Positions 10,633-22,095 of a DNA stretch of 64,000 nucleotides are shown one piece after another (the stretch's first letter is position 1; each line of letters starts with the position of its first letter). A program made the translations under genes and the position numbers. The notes under the pieces were generated by a model that was not told where the DNA came from, did no database searches, and was given only the letters and a program-made list of their open reading frames with translations. Source of the stretch: Acheta domesticus (taxonomy: Eukaryota; Arthropoda; Insecta; Orthoptera; Gryllidae); the NCBI GenBank assembly GCA_031308135.1, contig JAHLJT010009419.1, positions 179,274,739 to 179,338,738 of the forward strand, given 5' to 3'.

Positions 10633-13112
10633 GTCCTTTGAATATATAGAGGAATAAATGAACGAAGCAAGGAAAGAGCGAAAGAAGTAAGAAAGAAAGG
10701 AAGGAAGAGGCAGGCGGCACAACTGCAGGATCGCTGTGCAGCGCTCGGAGCGGATAAAAAGCAGACGTGTGTGCCTGTGGAAAAGAGGGTCCGGTTGCAG
10801 CGTCTGCGGTCCTTTTCCTCGTGCATTTGGAGCAGGGAGGAACCGACTAACCACCCGTTAGCAAGTTGCATCGGTACTAATAGCAGGCCTCGCTTCACAC
10901 CACCGCCCCGACACGCCCTGACCCCCTCCACGCCACCACAGCCCGCTCGACTCGCGGGCACGACGCACCTGCTCATTACGAATTAACTGTGGGTCTGTGC
11001 AAAGAACAGTGGGCCGAATTGGCAATCTGTGTTTTCGATGCCAACATTTCAATTTCTAAAAAAGTCAAAAATATATTAAAAAATGAAAATCACCATATGT
11101 CAAATTTTTCTAAAAGTTTTGTTAGGATTTAGCTTACTTTTAACCAATATGCAGTTGTGTTGAAATAGACTGCATTGGGAAGGCCATAGGGGCCGTTACG
11201 TAACGCAATTTTCAAGTATTTTCAATACCCCCTCCCCCTTGTAACGCACTTCCCTATCACTGTGTAACGCAGCGTGACGCCGCCTCAGACTCCCTTCCTC
11301 CCCCGTGAGCGTTACGAAATTTATTGATGACCCCTCATGCGTTGGAGTAGAATCATTTTCGAAACTAATGGGGAAGAATTGTTTCCAACATGATTCTGCT
11401 CTAATGCATCACGCTAAGGCAAACTAAGAATGTTGCGTGAAGATGTTTTCTGTCTGTATCATGGCCAACTGGTTGTGCAAGTCTAAATTATCTGGACTAA
11501 AATTACGGTAATTGGTCGAGGAAATGGTATGCGAAAAGAAATCACCACACAAAAAATCCAGAGACAGTTTTGATGTCTACAGTTGTCAAACTTTGCTATG
11601 CACAGCCTGCGTAAATTCAGCCAATACATCGCCAGCAAGATAAAAGATTTATAATCAGGAAGAAGGGGATATTTTGAATAGTGGATACAAAATTAGTATT
11701 GTAAATTTGTTGTTACGTCCCAATTTAAAACTATTTATTGAATTTTTATTTCCTTGCACCCAGGGGACTCTTTTAGCACAATTATTTATACTCAATTATT
11801 TGAACAACCAGTGTAGTGTGTTGAAAACTGTATGTGAGTGAAATCGGTCGGAGTGGCGTCGTACGGAGGAATGCAGTCCTCGCCTCGCCCTGCTGGACCC
11901 CTGCACCCCTGCTGGACCACCCTCCGCGCGTCCCGCCCCCGTTGGGGTGGCGACTGCGAACGTGCCGGAGGCTGTTATTCCAGGCGCATTTTTTTTGACA
12001 ACTTCCTGTCCGAGTCCCTCCGGCTCCAAGGGCTATGCGTGCGCGCTGAGTGCGTGCACAAGCTTCGCCATCTCCCCAACAGCGCTAGCCCTCAGACACA
12101 CACGCAAATTGACACTAGCGCCCCTGTGTGCCACGAAAGGACAACATTTCGACCGACCAGTTTTTCAAAAAACTTTTCATCCGACGAAAACAAGCAGTCT
12201 TGTGGCGACCATCCGCAGAGATGTGACCTATTTTGTATGTGGTGCAAAAATGTGTTTTGCCTACCGCAATCTAGACGCGTCTCTCCAGCATTTACTTAAA
12301 ATAAGCGGTGCAACGCCTAGTTGCCTACTGCAATCTGCTGGAAGACGCTGCTCTGTACAACACTTTAATTTGGGGTCGCAACTCTGCGCCATCCCCGTCA
12401 ACAATCTTCTGCTGCTGCAACATCTCTCGGCCGACATCCGCTGCAAGAAAAACCCACCAGAGCTCCAACGGATAAGTGACCGGTTACTTATTTCAACTTA
12501 TTTCTGATGCATCAGAATTCTACTTGAGTGCACTTTTTAATCTATTTAAATTTAACGCAAGAAAAAAAGACTTTAATTTTTGGCAACTTCTGACTTCAAG
12601 ATTATTGTTTTTCAATCACTTTTGTTCATTTCTTTTTCATTACTTTTTTCCACATTAATTTTTTATCTTACTGTTTTGAATACTTTTTTGTTTGTTAACT
12701 AATTTTTCAACTCAATTTTTTTAGTAATTAAATATTTGTTATTTTTTATTACAGCCATTGTTGTTCTTTTTTGCCCCATCATATTCCATCCTCTATGCAA
12801 TACTGTACAGCTCCATTAATTTTGTGTGTTATGTGTATCATTTAATTTACAGTCTGCTGGTTCTCCAAATATATAAATATAAAGCTATCAGAGATTCCTC
12901 CATCTTCTAATTTCATATTGTATAATTTTGTCTCCCTCGTGTTCTTTTTTTTATACTGCCAAATCACATTTTGCAGACGATACACGTAACATTTGTATTC
13001 TTTCATACGTAAAATTTGTATTTCTTTTCTTTATGTCCTGCAGGGATAAATTTGCAATTTGTAACGGTAATTACGATAATACTAGATACCATTACGAGGG
13101 CAAGAGAACAAG
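10633..13112. other. Mixed DNA: purine tract, two GC-rich patches, AT-rich tail, no gene identified
   Basis: A purine-rich tract lies at about 10650-10715. GC-rich patches are at about 10840-10975 and 11840-12110, either of which could be a small CpG island. A run of GTAACGCA-type words lies near 11190-11300 and a palindrome at 11334-11412. The stretch 12490-13080 is AT-rich. Open frames at 11838-12507 overlap in several frames, show no known domain and are not called. Confidence 0.5.
11334..11412. repeat. Short inverted repeat (hairpin)
   Basis: Arms of about 30 bp (starting CATGCGTTGGAGTAGAATCA) face each other across a loop of under 20 bases, with a few mismatches. This looks like a tiny foldback or MITE relic. 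Confidence 0.7.
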
Positions 13113-13597
13113 ATGGCCAGAGGGAGAGAGGGAGAGAGCGAGAGAGGGCGAGTGAGAGCCAGAGGGCGAGAGAGAGAGAGAGCGAGAGAGAGCCAGAGGG
13201 CGAGGGAGAGAGCCAGCCAGAGGGCGAGAGAGAGAGCCAGCCAGAGGGCGAAAGAGAGAGAGCCAGCCAGAGGGCGAGAGAGAGAGCCAGCCAGAGGGCG
13301 AGAGAGAGAGAGAGCCAGCCAGAGGGCGAGAGAGAGAGCCAGCCAGAGGGCGAGAGAGAGAGAGACAGCCAGAGGGCGAGAGAGAGAGAGACAGCCAGAG
13401 GGCGAGAGAGAGAGAGCCAGCCAGAGGGCGAGAGAGAGAGAGCCAGCCAGAGGGAGAGAGAGAGAGAGCCAGCCAGAGGGCGAGAGAGAAGGAGAGCCAG
13501 CCAGAGGGCGAGAGAGAGCCAGTCAGCCAGAGGGCGAGAGAGAGAGACTGAGGGCGAGAGAGAGAGAGCCAGAGGGCGAGAGACGAAAGCAAGAGAG
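13113..13597. repeat. Purine-rich minisatellite (GAGAGCCAGCCAGAGGGC type)
   Basis: Tandem units of about 22-28 bp, each combining a GCCAGCCAGAGGGC core with a GA run of variable length. All frames stay open because the unit lacks stops, giving repetitive Arg/Glu or Leu/Ser frames that are not genes. Confidence 0.95.
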
Positions 13598-13800
13598 GGC
13601 CAGAGGGCCAGTGCAAGAGAGCACGAGAAGGCCAGAGGGCCAGTGCAAGAGAGCACGAGAAGGCCAGAGGGCCAGTGCAAGAGAGCACGAGAAGGCCAGA
13701 GGGCCAGTGCAAGAGAGCACGAGAAGGCCAGAGGGCCAGTGCAAGAGAGCACAAGAGGGCCAGAGGGCCAGTGCAAGAGAGCACGAGAGAGCGAAGGCGG
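13598..13800. repeat. 32-bp minisatellite (GGCCAGAGGGCCAGTGCAAG type)
   Basis: About six units of exactly 32 bp start at 13598, 13630, 13662, 13694, 13726 and 13758. The unit shares the CCAGAGGGC core with the preceding array and probably arose from it by a local change in unit length. Confidence 0.95.
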
Positions 13801-15525
13801 AGGAGGAGATGGCGGGTCGCGGCGGCAGCTGTGGCGGAGCACGTGGTGGTAAGAGCGGTGGAGATAGGAGCGGAAGTAGCGGAGGCGGATGGTACACTGG
13901 CAACTTGCTTTTATGACTGTATGCACCAGTGTGCGCTTGCGTGCATCTGAGAGATAGGAGAAAGTAAACTGTTTATACAATTTAGGAGACAGGGAAATGC
14001 CTCATATGCTTCTGCTCGGAACTCCTTTTTTAAATGCTTTTATTTAATTTGCACGGTACGATATACTGTATGCAATTGCGTCCTGTTACATATTTTACAT
14101 GAATAAATCATTTAAAATATGTTACAGGATGTAACAAGTTGTACAGATGAATTATTGAGGACGTATAAACCATCAAAAACAAAACATGATTCTGTGGTTT
14201 GGATCAATGTTAATGAATTTGACTGTTAATTGATTTGGCAATTTGGAAGATGGTTAGAATTAAATCTTTTTTGAAAAGAAATTGAGAGTCGTCGCAAAAA
14301 TATCTAAATTTTAATATTTTAAAGATTTCTTCATCGTTTGAACGAGCCTGTAAATATTGATGAGTAAAAAGTTTTTAAAATGTAAAATGCCAAAAATAAA
14401 GTGTTGAAATATGTGAGATATGATGGCAATACGTCTCACAATAGAAAAATATTTATTTGAAAAACCATAGCTTTGTGTAATCATATCCAGATAAAACGTG
14501 CAATTTGATATTAAACCAAGTGAGCGTGACCACAGGAAATGAAAAAAAACTGGCCACATTGAAAGAGAAAACGTCAGAATAACGACAGGAAAGAGAACCA
14601 CAATAATCATCACCCGGAAAAAAAGACCTACGGCTGCTGCATTGCGTTTTTTGAGCGGAAAACAGACGGCATATCTAATAATTCATGATTACATATATTT
14701 AGGAACACTATGAGTTTCACTCTGGTCCCTCTTATCTCTCGCTTTCGTTTTTACTACACGGGGCGGCGACTCGAATCATTTCGGAATTTTTCCCTTCGTG
14801 TTCCGTTTTCGCCTTTGAGCGGAGCAGCACTGGCGCCTTGGTGATTCGGACCCAACACTTCGCACCTTCCAAAAATATATTAATAATGAACGTAAAACCA
14901 ATGTAATGAATTTCGTCTTTTGCTGTCCACTTTCGACGAATATGATGTAAAAAGTTTGCAAGAGAGGATGAAAAGGGTTGAAAAATACTATACTTTACAT
15001 TTTGTAATTAATAGTTTCTCAATGCATTTATTATTATTTGCTATAGTTCAGAATGCATTTATACATTTATTTTTATTTCAAGGGCCTCTTCAGGAAAAAT
15101 GGGGGAAAATTTATATATGTATAATGTATATAAATCTGTGTATGTGTACGTGTATTTAAATGTGTTTAATGTATATGTATACGCTTAATGTACATGCATA
15201 TGTATAATTTATTTGCGTATGTAAATTTATATATGTATTTCATGTAATGCTAAAATATCACGTATGCGCGCATATCCGTTTTAATCAACATCACATCAAG
15301 AAACAGGTTCAATTACATTTTGGTTATTAACATATTTTTAATAGTAGTTACGATAATCTTCTTCTGTTTATTTACATATGCAAAAAACAGTTGCTGTTCG
15401 CTAGTCTCGTTAAAACTCGAGAACGGCGATCAGTTGCAGACAGCGGTCGATCGGTAGTTGTGAAGGTAAAAGGAGAAAATTTTGATCTATATCAAGACAA
15501 TTGTTGGATTGTGCCATGATCGCCA
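13801..15525. other. AT-rich DNA, no gene seen
   Basis: A GGC/GGA-rich shoulder follows the minisatellite to about 13890. An imperfect 17-bp stem (TCCTGTTACATATTTTA) lies at 14081-14097 and 14113-14129. From 15100 to 15260 the DNA is rich in TATGTATA-type words. Nothing coding is supported. Confidence 0.55.
14081..14129. repeat. Stem-loop, 17-bp arms
   Basis: Arms at 14081-14097 and 14113-14129 are complementary with one mismatch around a 15-base loop. Role unknown. Confidence 0.75.
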
Positions 15526-16305
15526 ATATTGTCGAAATCTTTTCAGGCTCACATTAATATGGAATATTGTAACTCCGTCAAATTAATAAAGTACATTTGT
15601 AAATATGTCATCAAAGGTAGCGACATGGCCGTATTCACTGTAACAAATGCAAATGACGAAGCACCTCAGTATCTGATGGGTCGCTATGTAAGCAGCAACG
15701 AAGCAATTTGGCGCATCTTTTCCTTTACGATCCACGAAAGACATCCTACAGTAGTCATTGGAAATTCATCTAGAAAATAGACAACGAATGTATTTCAATT
15801 AAAGGAACGCGGCGGCCAGAGAGGCACGTCCACCGTCGAACTCATCAAGTTTCTTCTCAGTTTGTCAAACAGATGTTTTCGCTCGCACTTTGCTGTAGCT
15901 GATATGCCACGCTATTACACACGGAACGCATCATCGAAATCGTTTCAACGTTGAAAAACAAGGAACGCCAGTTGAAGGACATCCAAATGTATTTGCTTCA
16001 GGCGCTCTAGGTCGCATCAACACAACACATCCAAATAACGACGAATGTTATTATTTTCGATTGTTGTTGGCGAATGTTCGTGGTCCGACATCGTTTCGAC
16101 AACTGAGAACAATCGATGGACATCTGTGTGCGACTGGCCGTCGTGAGGCCTGTCATCTATTACAGTTGCTCGAGAACGACTCGCATTGGGATGTTACACT
16201 CAAGGATTCCGTCATATCTTCATCGCCGCATCAAATTCGCTCATCGTTTTCAATTATCATATCGTGTTTCACCTCGAATCCAGAAGATTTGTGGGTGAAA
16301 TAAAG
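15526..16305 (+). pseudogene. Helitron Rep/helicase relic
   Basis: Plus-strand translation in shifting frames matches animal Helitron proteins over about 260 residues. QAHINMEYCNSVK and LIKYICKYVIKGSDMAVF (15540-15640) and MGRYVSSNEAIWRIFSF with HERHPTVV (15675-15755) belong to the Rep/helicase-like N-terminal domain. ADMPRYYT (15898-15922) and RLLLANVRGPTSFRQLRTIDG (16055-16120) follow. LQLLENDSHWDVTLKDSVI and SSPHQIRSSFSIIIS (16160-16270) belong to the linker before the Pif1 helicase. Helitrons move by rolling-circle replication. Stops near 15778 and 15815 and at least three frameshifts inactivate it, and the catalytic two-Tyr and helicase segments are absent. Both ends are truncated; no CTRR terminus was found. 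Confidence 0.92.
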
Positions 16306-16640
16306 GGATGTTTATAGTTATCAGAAAGCTTTAAATTAAACTATTGTAACTATGTTGTATCTAATGTAGATGATATTATATTCATTTGAATTACAAGCAA
16401 GTTTTATTTAATAAGCACATTTAATAGTGATTGGCCACAAACGATACAGACCCAAAAATGTAGGTAGGTACTTATTTGTTGACATAATTATCTGTAACAC
16501 AATTATTAGATAATCCATGATGTGTTGCAAAACAAGACAAACATCAAATGTCTGGACCTCCAGAAATATTTAAAACCAAAATTAACCAAATAGGTTAGAT
16601 GTTATAAATTTTAACGAGATGAACGAACAGCAATTGATAT

Positions 16641-16682
<42 letters not shown>

Positions 16683-17040
16683 ATAAATAGATATATAGAT
16701 AGATAGATAATAGAAGTTCACAGGTAATACTTTCACAGGCTCATCTAATTACACAATATTTGAAATGCTATTTGTAATGAATAATAAATATAACAGTAAA
16801 TAAAAACTCTTGGTAATAATATTATCCGAATTTATTTATTTTTTAAATGTGCTTAATGAAATGTAGAAAACATCTCTGTTGTGTGTTAAGTTTGTTAGTT
16901 GTGGTTAAATTAGTGTTTGTGTAAATGTTTTTTATCTGGTCTGAATGTCAGATTTAATCCTTTCGAATCGCTTGGAACCTGTTTGAGTATCTTTCCATTT
17001 CGGTTGGGCACCGCGCACGTTCCCCTGCAAGTGGGCCGCC
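16306..17040. other. AT-rich DNA before the duplicated block
   Basis: No gene is seen. The stretch contains the AT/GATA microsatellite listed separately and ends at the CCG-rich block where the 8.7 kb overlap begins. Confidence 0.6.
16637..16712. repeat. (AT)n and (GATA)n microsatellite
   Basis: An AT run with one break, followed by GATA-type units (about 16681-16712). Confidence 0.95.
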
Positions 17041-17660
17041 ACCGCGCCGCCGGCCTCTCCCCCCCACCCTTCTCCCCACTCCACCGCCGCCCTCACTGCG
17101 ATCGTCTTCACTGCTGCCGCCGCCACCGCCGCCATCGCCGCCACCGCCGCCAACCGCCGCCGCCACCGCCACCGCCGCCACCGCCGCCACCGCCGCCACC
17201 GCCGCCCACCGCACCACCACCGCAACCGCCGCCACCGCCGCCATCGCCGCCACCGCCATCGCCGCCGCCGCCGCCCATCGGCCGCCATCGCCGCCTCCGC
17301 CCCGCCGCCGCCGCCGCCGCCGTCGCCGCCTCGCCGCGTCGTGCGCCGCCTCGGGTGCTCACATGCTCCGTTTTCGGCTGGCGCGGGCGTCGCTCCCAGG
17401 GCAGGCAGGCCGGGGCACGGCATGGGGGGCGGCGGAGGGGGCGGCGGCGATGGCGGCGGCGGGGCGGCGGCGATGGCGTGGCGCGGCGGGGGCGGCGGCG
17501 GGGGCGGCGGCTGCGGCAGCGGCGGTGGCAGCGGTGGCGGCGGTGGGGCCTCACACGCGAGCGCCTGAAGGATGTTTGTGGCACGCCCCACGCCCTCTGG
17601 GCCACGACCCTTGCGCTTTCGCTCCCCCGCCCCCGCGCGCTGGCAACGTCTCTCCCCTCT
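17041..17660. promoter_or_regulatory. CCG/GGC-rich CpG island, copy 1
   Basis: A CpG-dense block of about 600 bp with imperfect (CCG)n and (CCA)n on the left half and (GGC)n on the right. Between them is a unique core starting near 17346 (TGCTCACATGCTCCG). It could be a promoter or 5' exon of an unknown gene; a CAG/GTGA boundary at 17765 is a weak donor-like site. Poly-Pro, poly-Ala and poly-Gly frames on both strands follow from the repeats. Confidence 0.4.
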
Positions 17661-18057
17661 TCTCTCTCATTTTCCGCAATGCAATTTCTGGTCTTCACTT
17701 CACTTGTCGTTGCCAAGCGGAGGGGCCTCCCTTTAAACGACTGTGTAATCGTATCGCTGTACAGGTGACAGACCCATGCGCCGACCCATTGCGATCGAAT
17801 AATCGGAGAATACACGTTCAGAAAGAAGTTGGAATTAACGAACTCATCCTGCTTTTTGTGCTGAACAAGAACTCTGTTTTTGACTACTCCGATTACCTTC
17901 TTTGTGTTCTATTCTTTATTGAAAATTTGAATAAAACATTTTTAGTTCGTTACGCGAGTTCCATGACGTAAAATGTTCTGCTATTTTTGTTGCGCCCAAG
18001 TATTCCTTTATAACATTTGAAAATGGTTTGACATGATTTTCAAACCAGCTTAGGTGG
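17661..18057. other. Downstream shoulder of CCG island, copy 1, no gene identified
   Basis: Moderately GC sequence fading into AT-rich DNA, kept with few changes in copy 2 (27440-27830). No protein family is seen. Confidence 0.5.
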
Positions 18058-18480
18058 CTCAGGACACCAGTCGATGTCGCTGCAATGCTTATGACCGGGA
18101 GATCCTAGCGGTCGAGCTCCGACCACGCCAGGATTTTCGACACTGGCCAGAGAGCTAGGTCGAATTCACCCGCTGTCTGGAGGAGAATTCTAGCGGCCGG
18201 CTGATCTGCCAGTAGTTTTCCGTGGTTACTTCGATCGACACCAGGTGAATGACTGAGCAGTATCCTAACAAACGGCCATGGACCGTGCGCGATCTTCCTT
18301 CCTCTTCCTTCATCAATACTTGCACCTTGATTATACACGCCTACGTGCACTACATTACCACACACCGGGAGACCAGACGGGCGCTTACAGCCAGTCTCGG
18401 CTGGGGCATGTGGGAGATACTGGTTCGGAACCTGGTTTCTTTTGTACCGATACGAACATTACACAGCGAGTACTTCAAAT
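18058..18480 (+). repeat. Dispersed repeat F, copy 2
   Basis: Matches 2221-2480 in word order (ATTTTCGACACTGGCC, CTGTCTGGAGGAGAATTC, GAGCAGTATCC, AACAAACGG). This copy is longer at its 5' side, from GGTGGCTCAGGACACCAG. It lies a few hundred bases upstream of a Jockey-type 3' end, so it may be the 5' part of the same or a related retrotransposon. Confidence 0.65.
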
Positions 18481-18785
18481 CTAAGCGAAGCTGCGTCCTG
18501 CTGCGGTCGTGCGCGCAGTGAGATCACCTCACGTGTACTTCCGTTCTCACGAGGGCTGATGCTATCTCCTGCGTCGTGGCGCCTCCTCTACTGCTCTCTT
18601 TTCATCACGAAAGCGGGCAGAGGGCGACGAGTGCTTTCTCGTCCCCCCTTTACTCACATCCACGATATCAATTCAATAAGAAGGAAAGGGGATGTTAAAA
18701 GTGTGTATTAAATAGATGATCTGGAAGAAAAAACCTCTACTCATTGTTGTGCCCAAATCCCATACTCAGTAATATCTGTAAACCT
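18481..18785. other. Region between repeat F and the Jockey fragment
   Basis: Moderately GC DNA followed by AT-rich DNA. No gene is seen. Confidence 0.5.
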
Positions 18786-19345
18786 CTCCAAGTCCTTTCA
18801 ATATGCAAATCATTCTAACTATCCTAAACCACTGAGTGTTAGACTTGCGAAGTACCGTGTTGAGCTTGACATTGAATCTCATGATATCATGAAGAGGAAA
18901 TTCAACCCTCTTCCCCCTTGGGATCATAGCAGAAGGCATCAGGTGGTTATAACCAGACTGCGGTATAGGTCATTTTAAGCTTAACCATAGCTGCCTAATG
19001 AAGAAGACTACTCCTGACCTTTGCCAAGTTACAATCTCCCAGTATCGACTATGCACCTCATTGTTGATTGCCATGCAATGACGACTGACAGAGGAAGTCT
19101 CATCATTACTAGTGATTTCATTCTATGTTCAACTCCTACTACGACCACATGAAGATATTCAACATCTTACGAAATTTAATCTGATAAATTGTATTTAACA
19201 ATTGAGTGCTTTATGTTTCATGTAATTATCTGTATGTGTTTGTCACTGTTGTAAACTTTTATAGATACTGTATTTTTGTAACTGTGGTCGTCGATGACCT
19301 AGTTGTTTCTAGGAAGACCCTAAATAAATAATTTAAAACAAATCC
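18786..19345 (+). pseudogene. 5'-truncated Jockey-type non-LTR retrotransposon, 3' end (copy 1)
   Basis: Translation gives the conserved segment after the RNase H domain of Jockey/R1-type elements. SRRHQVVITRLR is followed by a GHFKLNHSCLM-like motif, the helix before the C-terminal zinc knuckle (TPDLCP and so on). Copy 1 has a one-base insertion near 18962 that breaks the frame; copy 2 is open there. The 3' UTR ends with CCTAAATAAATAATTTAAAA at about 19319-19338, a typical A-rich tail of such elements. RT and endonuclease domains are missing, so it is a dead 5'-truncated insertion. Confidence 0.82.
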
Positions 19346-21520
19346 TTTTGAATTATTTTTTTATATTTGATTTGCGAAAGTGATGTCTTTATTCAGATTC
19401 CTGAGTAGATATAAGTTATTCTGCAATTTTAGAGAATTAAACCAATTCAAACGGGTTCCTCCTTCAAATGATTGGTTTTGCACTTTATGCATCTGAGTAC
19501 GAAGCTGTCACAAATATGTGCGTGTTTATTAGTAAGAATGACGAAGGTCACTGTATAATTAGGTAACAAGCGCTACAATAAAGATACATATTAATGATGA
19601 CCTCAGGTTACACTGATGCAATGTTTAATATGAAAAATTTTACTAGATTCCCATGGATTTCAATTGCATTGGCCTGCAGCAGCTATAATACTGGCCTGCA
19701 GCATCAAATGCTGCAGAGCTAAACCCACAAAATGGTTTTCAAGTAAAATGCACACATTGCTCAAAAATCAAACTTTTTACAACACTGCAATAAAATTAAA
19801 TATTTAACAAAAACAGTCCTCAGGAATATTGCAGTAACTTAGGAGATATATATATATCCACACACATAGGTTTATCCTCTGCCTATAATACATTTAAATT
19901 TCTTGATACGGCATGTGAAATAAATTAATCTAAGAAATGGATCACACCTGTAATGTCTAAGGTAAATCATTAGAAAATACTGGATGCGATTTTACTTGGA
20001 TGATAACCTCGCTGGTTTCAGATTAATTGGGTCAATTATGTTCTTTGAGAAATTGTAGGTTTTTTGCGTATTGTACGCGGACGTTTTCTTGAGCATAGGA
20101 ATCCCTACCACAGTTTAATATAACGGTTACGAAGCTCCCTATAATTTTTTCGTCCGGTGCGACCTTAGTGCGCCCAGTGGCGAGCAAGAGGAAGCACCAG
20201 TTTGTTGAAGGTGCGGTATATATTTGCATGCAGTTAACACTGGTTTACTTGATGGTATGTGATAGCAATGCAATTATGATGCAGTGAATTGAATCCATTG
20301 AAAATTATTTATTTTCCGCTCTTAGCTCACTTGCCATTGTTAAATGATTGTGATTGATAACATCATTGCAACTAACATCTGCATGCATTTATGAACGATT
20401 AAAAATGCCAACAACATTCGGAATGCCAGTAGTGCAATAGTACCCCAATGCCATAGCACCCCAATTCTAGCAACAATCAAAAGAATTCGCCAAACGTATC
20501 CTTCTTTAGGTTTTCTAAAGATACAGAAAGCAAGGCGTTAACCAAATTGTTTATGAATGTTATTTCAAAGCGAATTTGCAATAAACTGATTCAAAGGTTT
20601 TCTTGTTTACGTTATATATTGATTAATGTATATTTTTTATACTTTAGGCGGTGCAATAATTTTGGATGTTAAGAAAAATTCTATCTCAGCTAATAAATAC
20701 CATGTAAATCTTGATTACGCTATTTTATTTATATTATGGTTACTTCATTTTAATTTATTATCATATTAAAAAATCTCTTAAGGACTGGTTCACAGAGATA
20801 AGAAAAACCACCCTTGTTCTGACAGGAGGCCCAGCCTTTTAGATATTCAATGGCTTTTATCATCATATTAAAATTATATTTATTACTTTAAAATATTACT
20901 GTAATATCTAGTGTAGGACCCCCATCTCAATAAGGTTTTTCGTGCAGTTTCTTTGATTAATAAAACAAATGTTGAGATGGTCACTCGTTTATGTTCTGCA
21001 CAGTAAGTGAGGATTTTATCCTTCCTCTTTGAGAGTAATGCATTTGTATTTTATGATAAACTTGATATGAGTGTTTTATTATGTATACACCAAATATTTT
21101 CAGATGTTTTGCACATGTCTACGTGATGTTTTAAAAGTGTTCTAAAATGTTAGCATTAAAAATATGAATTACTAGGCAATCCCCTGTTATCTCGTATAGC
21201 CTTAAAGACAGACGCCTCTTGCTATTTGCGTATTTCTATGAATACATATACTGTGGGTAAATTATGAATACAAGATAGGAATGAGTGTTGTTAACAACAT
21301 TTAATAACAAAAAACTCTTGTTCTCTTTTTATAGACGCTCTTTGGTTCGAAAATACAGATACACAGTTGGTTTGATAGTATTGGCGTCGAAACAACCTAA
21401 CCTCTGTCATATACGAAATGACTCACGATGCTAAATGAGGGTTTGAAGATTAACAATAGTAATATTTTTGATAAATATTGTGTTTCATTGTTTGTAGTAA
21501 TGTTAAAAGTTTGTTTAATA
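19346..21520. other. AT-rich DNA with an unassigned minus-strand frame (copy 1)
   Basis: No recognised family. A short (AT)n at 19845-19858 is far longer in copy 2. A 65-codon minus-strand frame at 20032-20229 stays open in copy 2 (29875-30084) with few changes and is discussed as a finding. The rest is AT-rich without structure that I can name. Confidence 0.5.
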
Positions 21521-22095
21521 GTACATTATGAAACGATGATGTAATGATGGGTATTAATACCCTTTACATCAAGATTCATACGGTACTTTTTCTACGACTT
21601 ACGGTAACTTTTGTAAGTTAAACTTCTCCACCGAATCGTTTCGTGGCAGTTGACATGCAAAATTCAGCCAGGCCACCTAGCAGACACCTCTCTACCTTAC
21701 ACCCGCAGGTGGCTTTGTTTTACCAGAGCGCCCGCGAGGGACTACAATAGTTGCGGCAATAATATTCCGACGTCACCATTTTCGCATTTTCTCTCATTTC
21801 TGGAAACGTCATACGAAATAATATTTCACTTAAAAATTACCACTAATAAAAAAAATTTTTAAAAACTGCGAAGCCTAATATAATAATAAATACAATTTTA
21901 ATAATCACACCCGAACGAAACATTTACTGCAGCGATTCTCAATGATTAATAAAGTGCCAAAACTTGGTTTGTAAGCGTCCCTGTGATTGATCAAGAACCT
22001 GCATCTTAGTGAAAACTGTATCGAAATGACCATCATTATACAAATGGTTGCAGCCATCCAATGACAGCATTATACAACGGAGAGTAAAAAGATAC
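21521..22095. repeat. Hairpin-ended repeat E, member 1 (copy 1)
   Basis: An element of about 575 bp. It opens with a self-complementary stretch (GTACATTATGAAACGATG facing ATTCATACGGTAC, 21521-21586), continues with TTTTTCTACGACTTA and ends near GTAAAAAGATACTT. A diverged second member lies at 24418-25030. The same order is kept: hairpin, TTTCGTGGCAG, CAGGTGGCT, a CGAAATAATATT-like word, GATTCTCAATGATT, CATCCAATGACAGCATTATACAA. No coding capacity; a non-autonomous mobile repeat of unknown class. Confidence 0.75.

Noticed and set aside
13003..13980. Long Arg/Glu/Ser or Leu/Ser/Trp-rich frames
   Set aside because: By-products of the two minisatellites at 13113-13800.
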